This document shows positions 33,480 to 45,739 of a stretch of DNA of 64,000 nucleotides, piece by piece. This DNA comes from Hirsutella rhossiliensis. Its lineage: Eukaryota > Ascomycota > Sordariomycetes > Hypocreales > Ophiocordycipitaceae. The notes under the pieces were generated by a model. The model saw only the letters and a list, made by a program, of their open reading frames with translations, was not told the origin of the DNA and ran no database searches. The stretch is taken from contig NW_025408667.1 in NCBI RefSeq assembly GCF_020360975.1, positions 434,001 through 498,000 of the forward strand, in the 5' to 3' direction. Made by a program: the position numbers and the translations under genes. Every line of letters starts with the position of its first letter. The first letter of the stretch is position 1.

Positions 33480-36400
33480 TCTGCACTTCTCCCCTACTCG
33501 AGAAATCCGGGTTTTGGCCCCGGGCTCTTTTAGACCTACTTTAGGAAAAGGGGCCTAAGGAGGAAATCAAGTCCTATAAGAAAGGGGGTCTTCTCTAAGG
33601 ACAAGTCCCTAAAAAGGGAGCCTTTAAGAAGAATAAGTCCTAATTAAGCTAGGGGCCCTCCTTTAGGACAAGTCCTAATTCCTCTCTTCGGCTGTAGACG
33701 TCTCCTTCCTCCTACGTGCTATTAGCTCCTCTCGTAGACTCTTAAGGCGGGCTTCTAAGGACAGCTTCTCTCGAACGTCTTCTAGCCCAATTTACTATAA
33801 AAAGACAGCTAGCTTCTACTTCGGTAGGGGCTTCGTAAGACCGTCGGCTTTCATCGATGCCGTTAGAACCTAACGGACGGAAATAAGTCCCCTTTAGACC
33901 TCTTAGCGTAACCAATGCTAGTGGATATCGATATGCCGTAGCCGGGTCGACAACTTACTATTTTCCGTAAGAATTCGTATAGTTTGCGTGTTATCGCATT
34001 CTATAGCTAACGGGGACGGAATTTGCAGTCGTAACGATATTAGCAGCCGGCTAAGGAAAATCGCTTCTTTTAACGCTTCTAAAAGAGCTAGTAGCTCTGC
34101 CTCCGTGCTTAATATAGTAACGGTAGCTTGTTTCGAAGCTCTCTAAGCAATGGTTCCTCTAAAAAGGGACATAATGTACCCCTATAAGCTCTTTCTTTCT
34201 AAGGAATTGTCCGCAAAGGACGAATCGCTCGAATAAAGGAAGATTTCAGCAGCTTATTTCCTTCCCTGCCCTCCTAGGCGTAGACCATGTGATCTCGTTA
34301 AATAGAGATAAAGGATAGCTCTATCTACTGCTTCTTAATGCCTAGGGCTAGGATTCTAGTTATGCCTAGCTAGCCGGGAGACCGTAAAAGAGATATCCGG
34401 TCTAGTAGAAATAGCTAAAAAAAGCAGGGAGCCTACCTTCTATTAATATTAGTGTTTCTCTTGCTCCCTAGCTTAAAAAGACGGATTAGGCAAAAGCTCT
34501 TCGTCTGATATAGGCGTAGAGGGAAGCTTCTTATCGAGGGAATTAGGGAGGAATTTATAAGCGACCTTATCGATATAGGCGTCTTAGGTAAGCTAGATTA
34601 TCCGTTAGGACCTATTCCTAAGGATTCGTATCCCTAGGAACTACTTTAGCTCCCCTAGCCTAGTTATCTTATACCTTTATTGCAGGCCTCGTATAGCCTC
34701 CCTAGCAGCAGCTTCTTCCTCTTTCGGGTAGGCCTAGATAATATCGTCGACGTAGAAGAAGACCGTGATTTTACCCTTCTATATTATACACGGTTCCTAA
34801 GGGACTTTCGTAAAGCCTAGGGCTTCGAGGGAACCTATTAAATGCTATTGCTAAAGAAGGGGTGATCTTCGTAGTCCGTATAGAGCTTTCCTAAGCCGTA
34901 GAACCTTTCCTAGCTATTGGAAGCCTAGTAGAAGGCGCATATAGACAACTTCTTCTTCCTCGAGTGGGCAGTTAATAAAGGCGTTGACTGCATCCATCTA
35001 ATCGAGCTCGAGGTCGAATTCTGCTGCTATAGCTATAAGGGTCCGAAAAGACATCCCTGCTAGGGTAGTTGCCCTAGTAGGAAGATCCCCTTTTTCCTGC
35101 TGGTTCCCGCAGACAACTAGCCGGGCTTTGCACTTTTAAAGGAAGCCGTGTTTATTAGTCTTATAGATAAAGACCCACTTGCAGCCAAGGACCTATTTTC
35201 CTCTTGCCTTTTCCTTAAGGACCTCTTCGAAAGACCCTATTTCTTCGTGTAAGGCTAGGTGGTCTTTCTAGGCCTAGAAAAACTAGTCTCTTAAGGGGTG
35301 TTTTTCTAGCTGCTTCTAGTTTACTGGTGGGTCCGGGAGGTCTCTTTTGTGTACCTTCCTTGCTGATAGTGGCTTGAAAAGCCGGCCTGCTATGAACGCT
35401 CCGTGGGAACCGTCTTCTATTGGCGTTGGGTAGAAGTCGGAAAAACGATCGAAATAGGGGAGAGGTTAGTCTTCTTTAGTATCCGTATCGGGCCCTATAC
35501 CTTCCTTTGCTTCTCGAAGTAGGGACAAAAGGCAGCCGGGTAATCCTTCGAGAGGTGCCTTCCCACCCCCTTAGGGGTCGAGACGGGAAGACTAACTAAA
35601 AAAGCTGCTTCTAGATCTTCTTCTTATTCCGTAAGAGGAGGCGTAGGGAGGTAGGCGTATTCTAGCTCTACCGCTTTCCTATAGTCTCCTTCTTCGTCTA
35701 GATCATCTGATCTAGCAGCTTCCTCTTCTTCTTCTTCGAAGTCGGCGTTATCCTCGACTGCTTCGATATCGGTTTCTTCTTCCGTTTCCTCGTCTAGGAC
35801 TTCTTCTTAAGACTGTTAGGAAGGGGGGATTTAAATCTTCTAAATTAGCTAACGTTAAGAGAGTAAGAGGGGCTATTGATCCCTCTTTCCGTCGAAGAAG
35901 CTAGATTCGTCGAAAATCACATCCCTAGTTAAAATAACCTTCCGTAGAAGAGGAATCTAGATCCGGAAGATAGTCGTAGAATTATAACCAACGAGGTAAC
36001 CAACAAAGGCTCTAGGATCAAGCTTTCTTTTCTTCTTCCTTTTTAGCTGTGCATCGGCAGTTATTGCGTATGCCTTGCAGCCGTAGGCACGAAGGTGGGC
36101 TAGCGAGGCCCTCTTCTTCGTAAAGAGCTCGAGGGGGGATTTCTAGTCTGTTCCTTAGGTAGTCCCTCTAGGGGTCCGGTTCCGAAGGTAATAGGCGGTC
36201 TCAACGACTTCCCTCCAAAGGTCGTATAGAAGCCTTATAGCAAGTCTCATCGTACGGGCCCTTTCTATTATAGCACCCCCTAATCTTTCTGCCCCTCCGT
36301 TCTAGGCCTAGGTATTCGGTGCTAACGGGAGGGGTAAAATGCCCCTTTCGAAGCTAATTTAAGATATCCTTCGTAAATAGCTCTCCGTTAGACCGTATCT

Positions 36401-38650
36401 TCTTTACCTCGTAGCTAAAGTAGGATTTTATCTAGTTAACGAAGTCCCGGAGGGCAGACTAGTTATTCTTACTTAGGTAGGTCCGTAAGAAATAGGGGAA
36501 AACTATCCCTAAAAAAGCGTCTATAAAAAACATTACCCTAACGAAGCTTTCCTAATCCCTCGAGACGTCGGTCTAGTCGACCTAAATTTCCTCACACGGC
36601 TGGTCCGGCCGTATTGGGGTCCGTCTAGAAATTCGTCTCCTGGTCTTCCCTTGGCCGTAGTGTTCGCATTCGACGGTCTTTGGTCCCCTTATTCGTACGC
36701 CCTATTATTGTCCTAGCTTATATAAAGCTAAGGGGCCCGGGTGACCAAGTCGTGCGTGCCAAAGCATGCCGTCTCCTTAGGCTGCCGGAAGAGGGTCCTT
36801 TATAGTAGACCTATTCCTCCTAGCAGGGAAAGCTGACTTCTCGAGTGGTTCCTTCCTAAGGATAGGTCGGAATTCGAGAACAAATTAACCGAATTTCTCC
36901 TCGATAAGCCCAATAGTCTAATTCTTCTAGACTAGCCTCGTAGGCTTAGACGTCGTATCCTAGAAGATTCCTTCCTTTCGAAGAAGGCGGAAGGAAATTA
37001 GGCTCGTTAAAAATCGAGGGTAAAAAGCTACCCTTTTTCTTCGAAGAACTCGTATAGATCCGTTAGGTAATTTTATCGTGAAATTTACCCTTCCGTATCC
37101 CTCTATCCGTACGGTTAATTCCCCGGCAATAAGGTATTCCCTCCGTGCCTTCTTAAAGGACCGGAATCGTAAGAGTATATTGTAGATGTCGAGGGAAGCA
37201 CTAGAGTCAAGGATAGCTGATTTTCGTAGGGGATAGTCGGAGGGTCCTAACGGTTGGTCTTGCTAATCCGTAGGGAAGACGAATGCCGGATTTGCTATAC
37301 TAACGATTTTTCCTCGAATTTGCGGCTCGAATAAGGGCAGCGGCGTTAGTTGCTATTTCTTAGCAACCCGAATCTCGTCTATCTTCTTCTACAACGAGGG
37401 GTCCTCCTTAAGAGACTATTATATCGTTTCTTATAGCCTCTTTAAAGGGTTGAATCCTTCGGGTCGGTTTTCCTCGAAGACCTGCTAGCATTGTGATAAT
37501 CGATAGCCTAGGGATTTGCAGGCTAGGCAGCCGTTTCGTCGTCTAGTCTTCTATTTCTTCGAGGAATCCTCGTCCCGATCCGGAAGGTCTGCTTAAAAAC
37601 CTCCCCTTTTTACCCCTTATTGCTGATTTTGACGAAGAGGTTCGATTTCGACTAGTTCCTTGATTTTTCGACTAACGGACTAAAAGGTCCATTAGGGGAC
37701 TAGTCGGGCCGGTCTAACTAACGGGACCGGGGCCGGGCGGGCAGCAAGAGGCGGAGCCGGGGCCGGGCCTAGGGCAGCCGTTGATAACGGTGTTAATGCT
37801 CTCGAGGGAGGAGGAGCCGAAGGAGCAACAGCCGCAGCAGCAGTAGCGGGAGCCGCAGCAACAGGGGCTGCAGCAGCTGCAGGGGCAGCAGGTCGAGCTA
37901 TCTAGGTCGAGTGCTGGCCACGAAGGAACAAGACTGCTTGCTGTTGTACTCTGGCAGCCTCTTCGTCTAGTTCCCGGCTAGCCTCTCGAAAGATAGTCGA
38001 GTAACCGTCACTAATAGGCTTTATTAGCAGAGATATATCCCGTAGCCACTGGCCGGAAAGAGCTTCTATGAGGAAGTATTGGTTAGCTTCCTCGAGGATT
38101 TCTTCCCACTTAGCTAGCCACGAAGAAGCTAGTAGGTTCCTAGCAGAAAAGGCTCCTAGGTGGGCCGTATAGGTCTTCCTAATACGGTCAGTCATATAAC
38201 CTCTTAAGGGAGCTGTTGAGGTCTCGAGCTTTAAAAGCCACTGCCTAGGAGTCTCTTCCTCTCGAAGAGAGATTAGCTTTACGGCACTAACGGATTCCGT
38301 TATCGCCGTGCGTGCAGTAGTTAGCAACTTCGTCTCGTAAAGGTATTCCTTACGGTGACTCTCGTAGTCACCTAAGGCAGCAGAAAAAGCTCTCTATTAT
38401 GCAGAGGTTAGCTTAGAGAAGAGGGTAGCTCCCTCTGCAAAGTCCGTTGCCCTAGGACGAAGAGGGGGCTCGAGAGGGTCCTGCTTATTAGAGAAGACCA
38501 AATTATAGATGGTTCTGTCTACACGAGCCCGTAGCTCCTTTACCTACTTATCCTAATCTTAGGGCTCTGCAAGAATCGTCCTACGGACCGTCGGGACGGC
38601 AGAGGAATCGATTTTTGTTATCGTTGCGGAAGAGGGGGGGCAGAAAAGTC
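33480..38650 (-). pseudogene. Copia copy 2 gag-pol
   Basis: Minus strand. Gag is best preserved at 37902-38327, an open frame of 141 codons (contains EEETPRQWLLKLE and WLAKWEEILEEANQYF). An Ala/Pro-rich linker follows, then a zinc knuckle (about 37491-37535, reading CLACKSLGYRLSQC with the His changed to Tyr). Retropepsin reads LDSSAS at 37188-37211 (Gly of DSGA mutated). The pre-integrase block LWHARLGHPG lies at 36739-36772. RT has VFFYVDDI at 34741-34764. RNase H follows at about 33950-34350 (ATVTISTEAELLALLEALKE region). It carries scattered TAA/TAG but far fewer than copies 1 and 3. Confidence 0.85.
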
Positions 38651-38740
38651 GGTTAAAAATCGGCTTTTCTAGTAAGAGGGGTAAAAGGATATAAGAAGGT
38701 GCCTTTTGCAGCAGCCGGAAGGTATAGGAATACTACTCCT

Positions 38741-38754
38741 CCCGGGCTCATAAC
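38741..38754 (-). promoter_or_regulatory. Primer binding site of Copia copy 2 (half tRNA-iMet)
   Basis: cccgggctcataac abuts the 5' LTR. On the element's sense strand it reads gttatgagcccggg, complementary to the anticodon arm of initiator tRNA-Met. Priming from a cleaved initiator tRNA is known for Drosophila copia and yeast Ty5. The same 15 bases occur in TRIM1 at 18741-18755. Confidence 0.8.
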
Positions 38755-39234
38755 TCTCGCGAAGAGATGCGAGAGTGCATGAAAATGCACGAAGGTGAAA
38801 TGGAAGTAAGGGTCGGACAGGCAGGGCAGAGGGATTTGATTCTTGCGAGGGCAGCAATAAAGGTAGGGAGTAATTGTTATATTGCCTTAATTGTCCTTCT
38901 TTCCTCTATCTAACGCCCCTCTTTATACCCTTCTAGCATCTCAATTAACAAAGAAGATCCTGCTTAAAGAAGCCACTAATGTCCTTTCGACTACCGAGCT
39001 TTTTGCCGGTTTTTCCCCTCCTTTCTAGCCGTTGCCGGCACATCCGTCTTATCTCTCGCTACCTCTATAGGAAGCTATCGCCCCTTCTGCTTCCCCTTAT
39101 GCCCCCACCCTCCTTTCTGCACCTCTTTTCAGCTCCTTCTTCCTTCTTCCACACCGGGTGTTTTTTAGCTTCCTTGGTCCCTCTTGCTAAGGGATATCTC
39201 CGAGAACTGCGAAATCAGGCCACGCTTCGCGACA
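38755..39234 (-). repeat. 5' LTR of Copia copy 2 (480 bp)
   Basis: Starts tctcgcgaag and ends cttcgcgaca, giving 9/10-bp inverted ends. Two short frames (38669-38857 minus, 38979-39263 plus) fall in it and are not genes. Confidence 0.9.
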
Positions 39235-39239
39235 ATATA

Positions 39240-42200
39240 AAGTCTATAAATACGCTAAAATAAAAGAATAGTATAACGCTACTTACTTTAAGGTATCTAA
39301 GCTATTAGTCTCTTAAAGACTTATATAATAAGTTAAATATAATAAAGAAGATTATAACGAATAAGTATACTTAAACTATAGAGTTTATAAATATAAGAAG
39401 GTATAAGTATAGTATAAATAATATAACGCTATACTAAAATATTATTAGTAATATATATAAAGGCTAGAAGCTATATTTAACTAAGGAAAAATTAATATAG
39501 AAATACTAATTAAGAAATAGAAATATATAAAACGAAAACTTAACCTATAATATAAAAATAAATAGAATTCTAAAGTATAGTATATAATTAACTATAAAGT
39601 AGTATAATATAAACGATATAGCGTTAAGAAATAAGAAATGTTTAATTAGCTATAAGAAATTAGTCTCTTAAGCCCTAATATAATACTATGCGACGAAAAT
39701 ATAAAGAAATAATATAAATAATAAATTAAAGAAGGATACCTAAATAAAATAAATAAGGACTAAGTAAAAAATAAGGTATACTATCTATAAAAGGGCTATA
39801 AACTAGTACGATACGATAAAATCTAAGGACCCTATATATAGTAATAGTAAGCTATAATAACTAAATAGTATTAGATATTTAAATCGCGGGATATTACGTA
39901 CGTATACTTTTAGACTATAGTATAATAAGTAATTACGTTTTACTTAAAGTTATTAATCGTTACTAACTTATATAAAGATAAAAGAAAGATCTATATAAAC
40001 TTATAAATATTAAAGGAGAGGCCTTTAGCTATAATAATAGAATTATTAATATAAAGGTTAATTACCTCGATATTAATATCTAGCGCTATAACGAATAAGT
40101 TAACTTCGATATTATAGATATTAAAGAATTCGACTTTATATTAAGGCTTCTATAGCTATAAGAAATTAACCTATTAATTAACTAAAAGACTAGCTAGCTA
40201 TATTAAAACGAGGACGTAAGCTTTTAAGACTAGTAGATTTTAAAGAAAGTAAAATCTTACGATAATTTAGCTACTAAATAAAATAAAAAGGATAACCGTT
40301 TAAGTAAATTATTATAGGCTTTAGCGATATAAACGAAAATAGTAACTAAACTAGTAAATAAAATAAAATTAACTAATAAGACCTATATACTAACTAATAT
40401 AGCTATATAACTTAGTATCTAATATAAATAAAATAAGGGATATAATATAAAGATCTAATAAGTTATTACTATTTTAAGGAAAGACCTTAAATAAATTAAT
40501 AAAGCGCTTAAGTTAAGAGAAACTAGCTTTTAAAAGAAAGAATAAAGCCTATAAGATAAAATAAAGAATATCTCTTAAGAATACTAAAAATATAATAAAC
40601 TTTTTAAAGAAGAACTTAAGATAAGGTTACCTAAATATAGCTAATAAGACTATAAAGTTTATCTTAAGGATAGAATAACGCTAACGTTCTATAAGATTTA
40701 TAATTTAAATAAAAAGTAACTATAAACGCTATATAACTACCTTAATAAGAATCTATAAAAGGGATATATATAAATATTAATATCTAAAGTAAGCTACCTA
40801 GTTATATTTATTTTAAAGAAGAATAGTAAACTATAACTAATTATTAACTATAAACGCTTAAATAATATTATAATAAAGGACTAGATACTATTACCGCTTA
40901 TATCGGAACTATAAGATTAACTATCTAGTAAAAATTAGTTTATAGCCCTTAACCTTAAAGGCGCCTATAACTTAATATATATAAAAAAGGGATATAAATA
41001 TATAATAGCCTTTAAAATATAATTTAGACTATTTAAATATTTAGTAATACTATTTAGACTTATAAATATACTAGTTACCTTTTAACGGATAATTAATAAT
41101 ATCCTATATAAATACTTAGATATCTTTTTAGTAGTATACTTAGATAATATCCTAATATTTTTTAATACCTTAGAAGAATATAAGGAATACGTTTATAAGG
41201 TACTCCGCGTACTTTAAGATATAAAGTTACTAGTTAAACTAAAGAAAAGTAAGTTCTATATATAGGAAGTAGACTTCCTTATATCTACGATCTTACTAAG
41301 AGAGATATAAATATAATAAGATAAGATTAACTTAGTTAAAGAATAGCTAACGCTAAAGAACGTTAAGAATATAAAAAGTTTTCTAGGATTTATAAATTAC
41401 TACTAACGATTTATTAAAGATTTAGGAAAATTTATAGTACTATTATATAACTTAATAAAAAAGGAAAAAGGATTTATATAGGACGATAAAGCTAACGAAG
41501 CTTTTAAATATATTAAAACTATAATTACGTAAGAACTAGTCTTAACTACCTTCGATTTTAAATAATAAATTAAACTTATAACTAATATATTAGACTTTAC
41601 TTTAAGAGTATAAATTAAATAAAAAGATAATAAAGGAAGACTATAATTAATTATATTCTACTTAATAAAGCTATATAGTATAAAACTTAATTACCTTATC
41701 TATAATAAAGAATTCCTTATAATTATTTAAGCTTTTAAGGAGTTTTAATACTACTTTCTTAAAAGTAAATATAAAGTTAAGGTTTATATAGATTATAAGA
41801 ATATTATATATTTTATAATAATATAATAGTTAAACGGACGATAGATTTAATAGGCCGAATATCTATTAGACTTTAACTATAAAATAATCTATAAAAAAGG
41901 AATATAAAATAGTCGAGCTAATACCCTTAGTCGATAAAGTAACTACGATATAAGGGCACTTATAGTAAAAGGATAGCTCTTAGAAATTAATAAAACTAAG
42001 AACTACTAGTAACGATAGCTAAATATAATATTTAAAGTATAACCTAACGACTTAATATATTAGAAGATCTTAAAATAGATAAAAGAATATAAAGTACTAA
42101 ATAGATATAATATAGAATATTTCGAAGTTTTAATATATATAAAAAAATCTAGATACTACTAGAATTATAAGATAAAGTTATATAAGATATATACGAATAT

Positions 42201-43480
42201 TTAATATATAGATACTAAGGAATTTAAAGAATAATAAAACGGATTAAACTATAATATAACTTCTTATAGCTTAAAAAAGTAGTATAATAAGTTATTAAAG
42301 AATATAAACTTTATATATAAAGTAAAGCTAAACGATATAAACTATATAAAGAATTATAACTACTACTAGTATAAAAGAAACTATAGGATTTAATAAATTT
42401 CGACTATATTATAAAGCTACTACTATTAAAAGAACCTATAACTAACGTTAAGTATAATAGTATATTCGTTATTACTAATAGATTAATAAAGGATAGATAC
42501 TTTTTACTATATAAAGAAGTAAGTAATATAAAAGAGCTAGTATATATATTCTTATAAATAATTATTAGTATTTATAGACTATTAAATAAGATTATCTTTA
42601 ATAAAGGAAGTATATTTATAGCTAAATTTTAGTAAGCTTATATAGTATAATTAAGGACGAAATATAAGCTTAATATAGCTTATTACCTATAAATAGATAG
42701 ATAAATAAAACGACTTAACTAATCGCTTAAATAATATTTACGATATTATATTAGCTATAAATAAAACGATTAAGTTAAATAGCTACTAATAGTATAACTA
42801 GCTTATAATAGCTTAGTTATAGAAATAACTAAGCTCTTACTAGTATACGCTAATTATAGATATAACCTAGAAGTATTTAAGGTTACTTAATAAAGACTAT
42901 AACTAAAATAAGCGATACTATAAGTAGATTAACTATAAAAATTATATAAAGAAATATAATAAGAACTTTAATTTATTAGAGAATAAATATCTACTTACTA
43001 TAATCGGAAAAGATTATAAGGACTAATCTTTTAAGAGGGAGATATAGTCTACCTTATATAACGAAATATTAAAATAAAACGACTAAGTAATAAATTAGAT
43101 TTTAAGAAACTTAGACCGTTTAAGGTTAAGAAAGCTATTTTAAAAGTTAACTATAAACTGTCGCTACTAATAATAATATAAATATACTAGATATTTTATA
43201 TCTTATTATTAAAACTAGCGCTATAAAACGCTAAACTATAGGAAAAAATTAAAGTTAATAACGATTTAGAATATAAAGTAGAATAAATACTAAATATAAG
43301 AAAATAAGGTTAGTAATAAGAATACCTTATTAAGTAAAAGGGATATAGACTAAAGGAAATTACCTAGGAACTACTTAAGCACTTAACCTACTATAGCTCT
43401 TTACTTTAATAATTTTACTAAAAGGTTTAAGAGGGATTAAAGGACTAAGATCTATAAACTCCTTACTAATACTAAATAAA
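39240..43480 (+). pseudogene. Gypsy D pol: protease, RT, RNase H, integrase, chromodomain
   Basis: Plus-strand frame, very AT-biased. Protease about 39880-40180 (end reads FDIIDIKEFDFILRL). RT about 40800-41270, including FIALNLKGAYNLI near 40930-40980 and YLDNILIF at 41140-41163 (Asp to Asn). RNase H about 41450-41950. Integrase about 42200-43050, including IFVITNRLIKDRYFL and FNKGSIFIAKF. A chromodomain follows at 43258-43420 (LEYEVE-x-ILNIRK then YLIK-x-KGY). Stops replace Gln/Trp codons everywhere. A chromodomain targets integration of such elements to heterochromatin. About 700 bp of AT-rich 3' untranslated sequence separate the frame from the LTR, with the purine tract aaaaggagggga at 44177-44188. 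Confidence 0.85.
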
Positions 43481-44195
43481 GATTAATTTACTTTATTAAG
43501 AACGCTTAATAATTATAAGTTATTTACTACTTAATACTTATACGTATTAAGTATAGGTAAAATACTATCCTTAATATTTATTTCTTAGATCCTATAACGA
43601 AATAACTTAGAACTCTTTTTCTTTATATAATTCTAAATCTTCTAGATATAAGCTAAGCGATTAATAGCGATAAATATTTACGACTAAAAGTTTATAAGCT
43701 ATACCTAAAGCTTTAATAAGGCTTCCCTAGCTTCCTCTTCTTTAAAATATAGCCTATGCTACTCCGCTAATAATTTAGTTATTAAAAGAAATATATTAGC
43801 TACTATATATAGAAAGAATTAAAAGATACCTATAAAAAGAAGCTATTAAAATACTATTATAATAAGGACGACTACTAGTAATATAATTATTATACCGCGA
43901 AGAATTTTCGGCTATCTAATAATTCGTTTTCTTTACCTTAAAGTATTAAGTATATAGTATATTAGTAGGATCTCTACTTAAGTTAATATATTTAGTAAGA
44001 GTAGCGCGCTTAGAGGCTTTTCGGGAACGATTTTTTAATATATAACTAGATATACTATTAGTAGTATATCTTAAAAGGATAAAGAAATAAAGAACGATAT
44101 ACTTATATATAACGCGATAAGGGTATATTTATATATAGCGGCTAAGGTAGCTATAGTAGGTCTTATAGATAAGACTAAAAGGAGGGGAGATATTA

Positions 44196-44647
44196 TATTA
44201 TAACTATAGCTACTAGGCCGCTAATAGTCGACCGCGTTAAGCACGTAATACGGTTTAATAGATAAATAGTCGGTATAACTATTTAATAGATATAGGATTA
44301 ATAGGATTATAGAGATCTAAGTAATCTAAGATTAACGAGATTACTATACTCTATATAATCTAACGTTAGTAATTACAGCTAGGCCTATAATCTAAGGATA
44401 GTCTTTATAAGTATATATAGCTACCTACTTTTACTCTTTTAGATAGATAGCTCTCTAGCTTTTAATATATAGATCTTTATTACGATTTTATCTTTAATTT
44501 TAATTACCTAGTTATAGTCGACGGTCTACGACCTCCGACTTATTACTAATATAATATACTTATTATTACTTAGACCACGCCCTATTATATCTATTAATAT
44601 ATACCCCTCGATAGGTTTATCCCTTAGGAATAATACTAGTTATTATA
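44196..44647 (+). repeat. 3' LTR of Gypsy D (452 bp)
   Basis: Partner of 23578-24029. Preceded by the polypurine tract and followed by CCTAG (44648-44652), after which Gypsy E resumes. Confidence 0.9.
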
Positions 44648-44652
44648 CCTAG

Positions 44653-45622
44653 ATTACGTTAAGATATATATCGCTATATCTCTACCTACTAAGATTACTA
44701 ACTTACGAAGCTAAGGCATTATAAACCTTATAGGTTGCTAGCGCTATAGCTAGCGCTAAGCCGCCCGTAGTAAGAAATTTCGATAGATTTTATTATAGAC
44801 CTTCCGCTAGTTTATTATAAGAAGAAGACCTACTCTAGTATCCTAGTCGTAGTAGACCGATTAACCTAATACGCGCGCTATATCCCGGTATTATTACGTA
44901 TCTCTAGCGATAGCCTAGTAAACGTATTCTTAAGAGAGATTCTTAAGTATTATAGGATGCCTAATAGTATCGTTAGCGATCGAGGGAGCCTATTTACGGG
45001 TTACTTCTAAGCTACGTTCTACCACCTACTTTAATATAAGCGACGCCTTAGCATAGCCTTCTATCCTTAGACTAATAGCTAAACTAAGCGGATTAACTAA
45101 ATAATCGAATAGTATTTATAGACCTTCTATAATAAAGAATAGTTAGACTAGATAGATAACCTACCGTTAGCGGAGTTTACCTATAATACCTTATAGTATA
45201 ATACTATAAAAAGGGCTCCGGCGGAAGTCTTAATAGGTTATTAGCCACGCTCTAAGGGGCATGTCAAGGGACAGCTCGAAACCTTTAGCACCCGGGCGAT
45301 AGACCGAGTCCGGGGTCTCAGAGAACTTTACCCGCGCACGGCGCTCCTCATCACAAGAGCCTAGGAGCGACAGGCACGATACTATAATCAGGATCGAGAG
45401 CCAATGTCCTTTAAAGAGGGTGATTGGGTCCTTATCTCCACGAGAAACCTTCCGTTGAGGCGCCCGACTAAGAAGTTAACGGCCAAGTTTGTCGGACCCT
45501 CCATCGTCTTGTCGGACAATATTACAGAGAGTGTCAAGACGAAGAAGCATATAAGTAGCTTGCATAGTAGCGAAGTACGAGAAAAAGAAATATTGAGTCT
45601 AAAAGGAAAGGAGTGCTATTAG
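44653..45622 (+). pseudogene. Gypsy E pol, second part: integrase core to the end
   Basis: Continues the frame broken at 23572. It has the integrase core with ILVVVDRLT (about 44848-44875), SDRGSLFTGYF (about 44965-45010), and LPLAEFTYNT near 45160-45190. The C-terminal region follows, including an open frame from MSFKEGDWVLI (45404) to TAG at 45620-45622. The first 590 bp carry RIP stops; from about 45245 the sequence has normal CA/TG content and only isolated defects. No 3' LTR is recognisable after the stop, although aggggaca at 45622-45629 could be its polypurine tract. Confidence 0.85.
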
Positions 45623-45739
45623 GGGACATGGTAGAGTAGAGAATTGGGTCTAAGTGCGACAGAGTGTAAGCAAACCCACAAAGACCGAACACTGCGTTGT
45701 AGATGACGAATTCGGACAGAGCTGCCTAATAATGTAACT

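Larger units (their letters stand above)
32993..39234 (-). mobile_element. Copia copy 2, complete and least mutated of its family
   Basis: A 6242-bp element flanked by ATATA (32988-32992, 39235-39239) and nested in Gypsy D. LTRs lie at 32993-33406 and 38755-39234. The primer site cccgggctcataac (38741-38754) is complementary to half of initiator tRNA-Met. CA and TG are common here, in contrast to Gypsy D, Copia C and Copia copies 1 and 3, so this copy is younger than its surroundings. Stops are still present in pol and it is unlikely to be active. Confidence 0.9.
23578..44647 (+). mobile_element. Gypsy D, complete chromovirus carrying two Copia insertions
   Basis: Two LTRs of exactly 452 bp (23578-24029 and 44196-44647) begin tatta(c/t)(g/a)ac and end ttata. 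They are flanked by the same CCTAG (23573-23577 and 44648-44652). Between them lie gag, protease, RT, RNase H, integrase and a chromodomain on the plus strand, interrupted by Copia C (25243-32207) and Copia copy 2 (32993-39234). Without these, D is about 7.9 kb. It is itself inserted into the integrase of Gypsy E. D is so depleted in CA/TG that it must have gone through RIP heavily. Confidence 0.9.

Noticed and set aside
38669..39263. Two ORFs of 62 and 94 aa
   Set aside because: Both lie in the 5' LTR of Copia copy 2 and its border, and the same region in the other copies has no conserved frame.
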